Assembly (NCBI GenBank): GCA_036322835.1
Contig: AP027304.1
Location: 3,162,001-3,226,000, forward strand
Direction of reading: 5' to 3'
Source of the DNA: Tenuifilaceae bacterium CYCD
Lineage (GTDB): Bacteria; Bacteroidota; Bacteroidia; Bacteroidales; Tenuifilaceae
Length of the DNA: 64,000 nucleotides
Position 1 is the stretch's first letter. The number at the start of each line of letters is the position of its first letter. The position numbers and the translations under genes are program-made. Below, piece after piece: positions 62,642-64,000 of the stretch. Under the pieces are notes generated by a model. It ran no database searches. It had not been told where the DNA came from and saw nothing but the letters and a program-made list of their open reading frames with translations.

Positions 62642-64000
62642 TTGTACCAATGATCAAATATTCATTTCTTGTGTACCACAAGCAATACGAAGAATTTCTG
62701 GATGAAATCAGGAACATTGGCGTGGTGCACATAATTGAGAAACCATTTGAGGAAACCCAAACGCTAAAAGCCAACAAAAGCCTTCTTAACGAGTATTCGA
62801 GCACGATTAGTTTGCTGAAGAAACGACTCAAAAATCAAAACTCTGTAACAGAGTCTGCAGATACAGATGATTTGAGTTATGACGGATTTGCATTGCTCGA
62901 TCAATTCAAAAACTATCAGCAAAGGCTCGAGTACAATAACCAAAAGTTAACCGCATTAAAAAAAGAACTAAATGCAGTAGAACCTTGGGGCGATTACGAT
63001 TTACACAGGATAGAGTCCTTATCAAGGAATAATCTAAGTTTTAGATTCTTTGTTGCTTCAAAGCAGAAATTTAAGTCCGAATGGGAGAATCAATATCCAA
63101 TAGAGGTTATTAGCGAAACAGGTACGTCTGTTTACTTTGTTTTGGTTCAGGCCAATAAGGAAAACTATGAGATTGAAGCCGATGAGATTAAAATTCCTAA
63201 AGTTTCTCTTGCGCAACTAAAGAGTGAATACGATTTCTTCATTAACGATAATATTAAGGTTAATAAGGGACTGGATGATCTTGCTTCTCAGATAAATGTA
63301 TTCGAAAAGGCAAAAAATGATCTTTTCGGAGATATTTCCTACGAAAGAGTTAAACTTAGTACCCAAAAGGAAGCCGATGAGCGAGTAATGTTGCTTGAAG
63401 GATGGATTCCTGAAGAAAATTCTACGTCAGTTTCTGATTATTGCGACAAAATAAGAGTACTGTACATATCAAGTAAGCCGGAAGAGTCGGATAAAGTTCC
63501 TATATTGCTGAAGAATAACAAGTTTGCAAAGTTATTTGAACCGATCGGCAAACTTTACTCTTTACCAACTTACGCCGAAATTGACCTTACAGCGTTTTTG
63601 GCACCCTTCTTTATGATTTTCTTTGGCTTCTGCCTTGGCGATGCTGGTTACGGCTTAACCATTCTTGCATTGGTAACATACTATAAAATGTTTAAGGCTA
63701 AAGCAGAAATCAAACCTATATTAACATTAGTTCAGTATTTAGGTGCTGCAACCATTTTAATGGGTTTAGTTTCAGGAACAGTGTTCGGAGTCAATTTACT
63801 TGATACAGGGTACTTACTCAATAATGAATCATTAAAGTTCCTTGCTAGTAGCAATGTACCTCAGGATATTATTTCCAAGATATCGGGCATTGTTGGCCAA
63901 CATTATGCTACAAGAGACCAATACTTTGCAGCAATAACTGGTGCTATTGGAGCCGATGACTTAAATGAGTATAGATCGGAATTTATGCGAAGTGCATTCT
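62638..64000 (+). CDS. atpI (ntpI-like): V-type ATPase subunit I, partial (runs off right edge)
   Basis: At least 454 codons open to the edge, starting at ATG 62638 inside the end of the subunit D gene. The N-terminal cytoplasmic half has long helical stretches (residues 30-110 and about 205-300) and two alpha/beta lobes. From about residue 315 the membrane part begins with DLTAFLAPFFMIFFGFCLGDAGYG, including the family mark FGFCLGDAGYG, followed by further helices (AATILMGLVSGTVFG). Subunit I links the stalk to the ion channel. The C-terminal helices with the key Arg and the next gene (subunit K) are outside the window. Confidence 0.94.
   Translation, partial: MIVPMIKYSFLVYHKQYEEFLDEIRNIGVVHIIEKPFEETQTLKANKSLLNEYSSTISLLKKRLKNQNSVTESADTDDLSYDGFALLDQFKNYQQRLEYNNQKLTALKKELNAVEPWGDYDLHRIESLSRNNLSFRFFVASKQKFKSEWENQYPIEVISETGTSVYFVLVQANKENYEIEADEIKIPKVSLAQLKSEYDFFINDNIKVNKGLDDLASQINVFEKAKNDLFGDISYERVKLSTQKEADERVMLLEGWIPEENSTSVSDYCDKIRVLYISSKPEESDKVPILLKNNKFAKLFEPIGKLYSLPTYAEIDLTAFLAPFFMIFFGFCLGDAGYGLTILALVTYYKMFKAKAEIKPILTLVQYLGAATILMGLVSGTVFGVNLLDTGYLLNNESLKFLASSNVPQDIISKISGIVGQHYATRDQYFAAITGAIGADDLNEYRSEFMRSAF

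Overview
The window is about 64 kb of a Bacteroidota chromosome, most likely from the Bacteroidales/Marinilabiliales side. The evidence is AT-rich DNA, weak Shine-Dalgarno signals, many exported proteins ending their signal peptides in xxAQ or xxSQ, a complete Bat (aerotolerance) operon, a Bacteroidota-type V-ATPase operon carrying DUF2764, and many short palindromic and 7/9-nt tandem repeats in the gaps. The species cannot be named from the sequence alone.

Layout. 1-2.1 kb: a partial N6-adenine DNA methylase, a 560-bp repeat-rich gap, then a VOC protein and a GNAT acetyltransferase. 2.2-5.9 kb: three exported proteins of unknown role and a possible 64-aa protein with its own terminator. 6.0-25.8 kb (all minus strand): the most unusual part. 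It holds three paralogous exported beta-propeller/caspase (C14) proteases, a TPR-CHAT protease, a MORN-repeat protein, a propeller-MORN chimera, and a TPR sensor kinase with a LuxR-type response regulator placed 6 nt behind the last caspase gene. Ghosts of at least two further caspase genes lie in the gaps, and the caspase p20-p10 linkers are built from palindromic and heptad repeats.

25.9-42.8 kb: a purine/selenium-type molybdenum hydroxylase island with XdhC, YgeY, YgeW, dihydropyrimidinase, SsnA and a fused xanthine dehydrogenase. With it are a CoA-disulfide-reductase-like protein fused to rhodanese, TusA and DsrE domains, two PLP enzymes and an Lrp/AsnC regulator. The likely theme is purine-derived carbon and nitrogen catabolism with carbamoyl transfer and amino-acid steps. 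42.8-43.6 kb: TruA.

43.8-52.6 kb: moxR, a small exported unknown, a DUF58 protein, a membrane protein, then BatA-BatB-BatC-BatD-BatE, closed by a clear terminator. 52.7-57.1 kb: exported glutathione peroxidase, M28 peptidase, DUF2179/DUF5698 membrane protein, PAS protein and a trans-sulfuration PLP enzyme. 57.4-64 kb: V-type ATPase genes E, DUF2764, A, B, D and I, the last running off the right edge.

The best candidate for an undescribed system is the 6-26 kb locus. Several cysteine proteases of the caspase/CHAT clan, each tied to a repeat-type sensor domain and each with a signal peptide, sit beside two MORN proteins and a two-component system. All three caspases keep the His/Cys dyad and carry an EF-hand-like loop, so a calcium-responsive envelope protease cascade is a reasonable hypothesis. 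The sequence alone does not prove it. No tRNA, rRNA, CRISPR array or transposase gene was seen.
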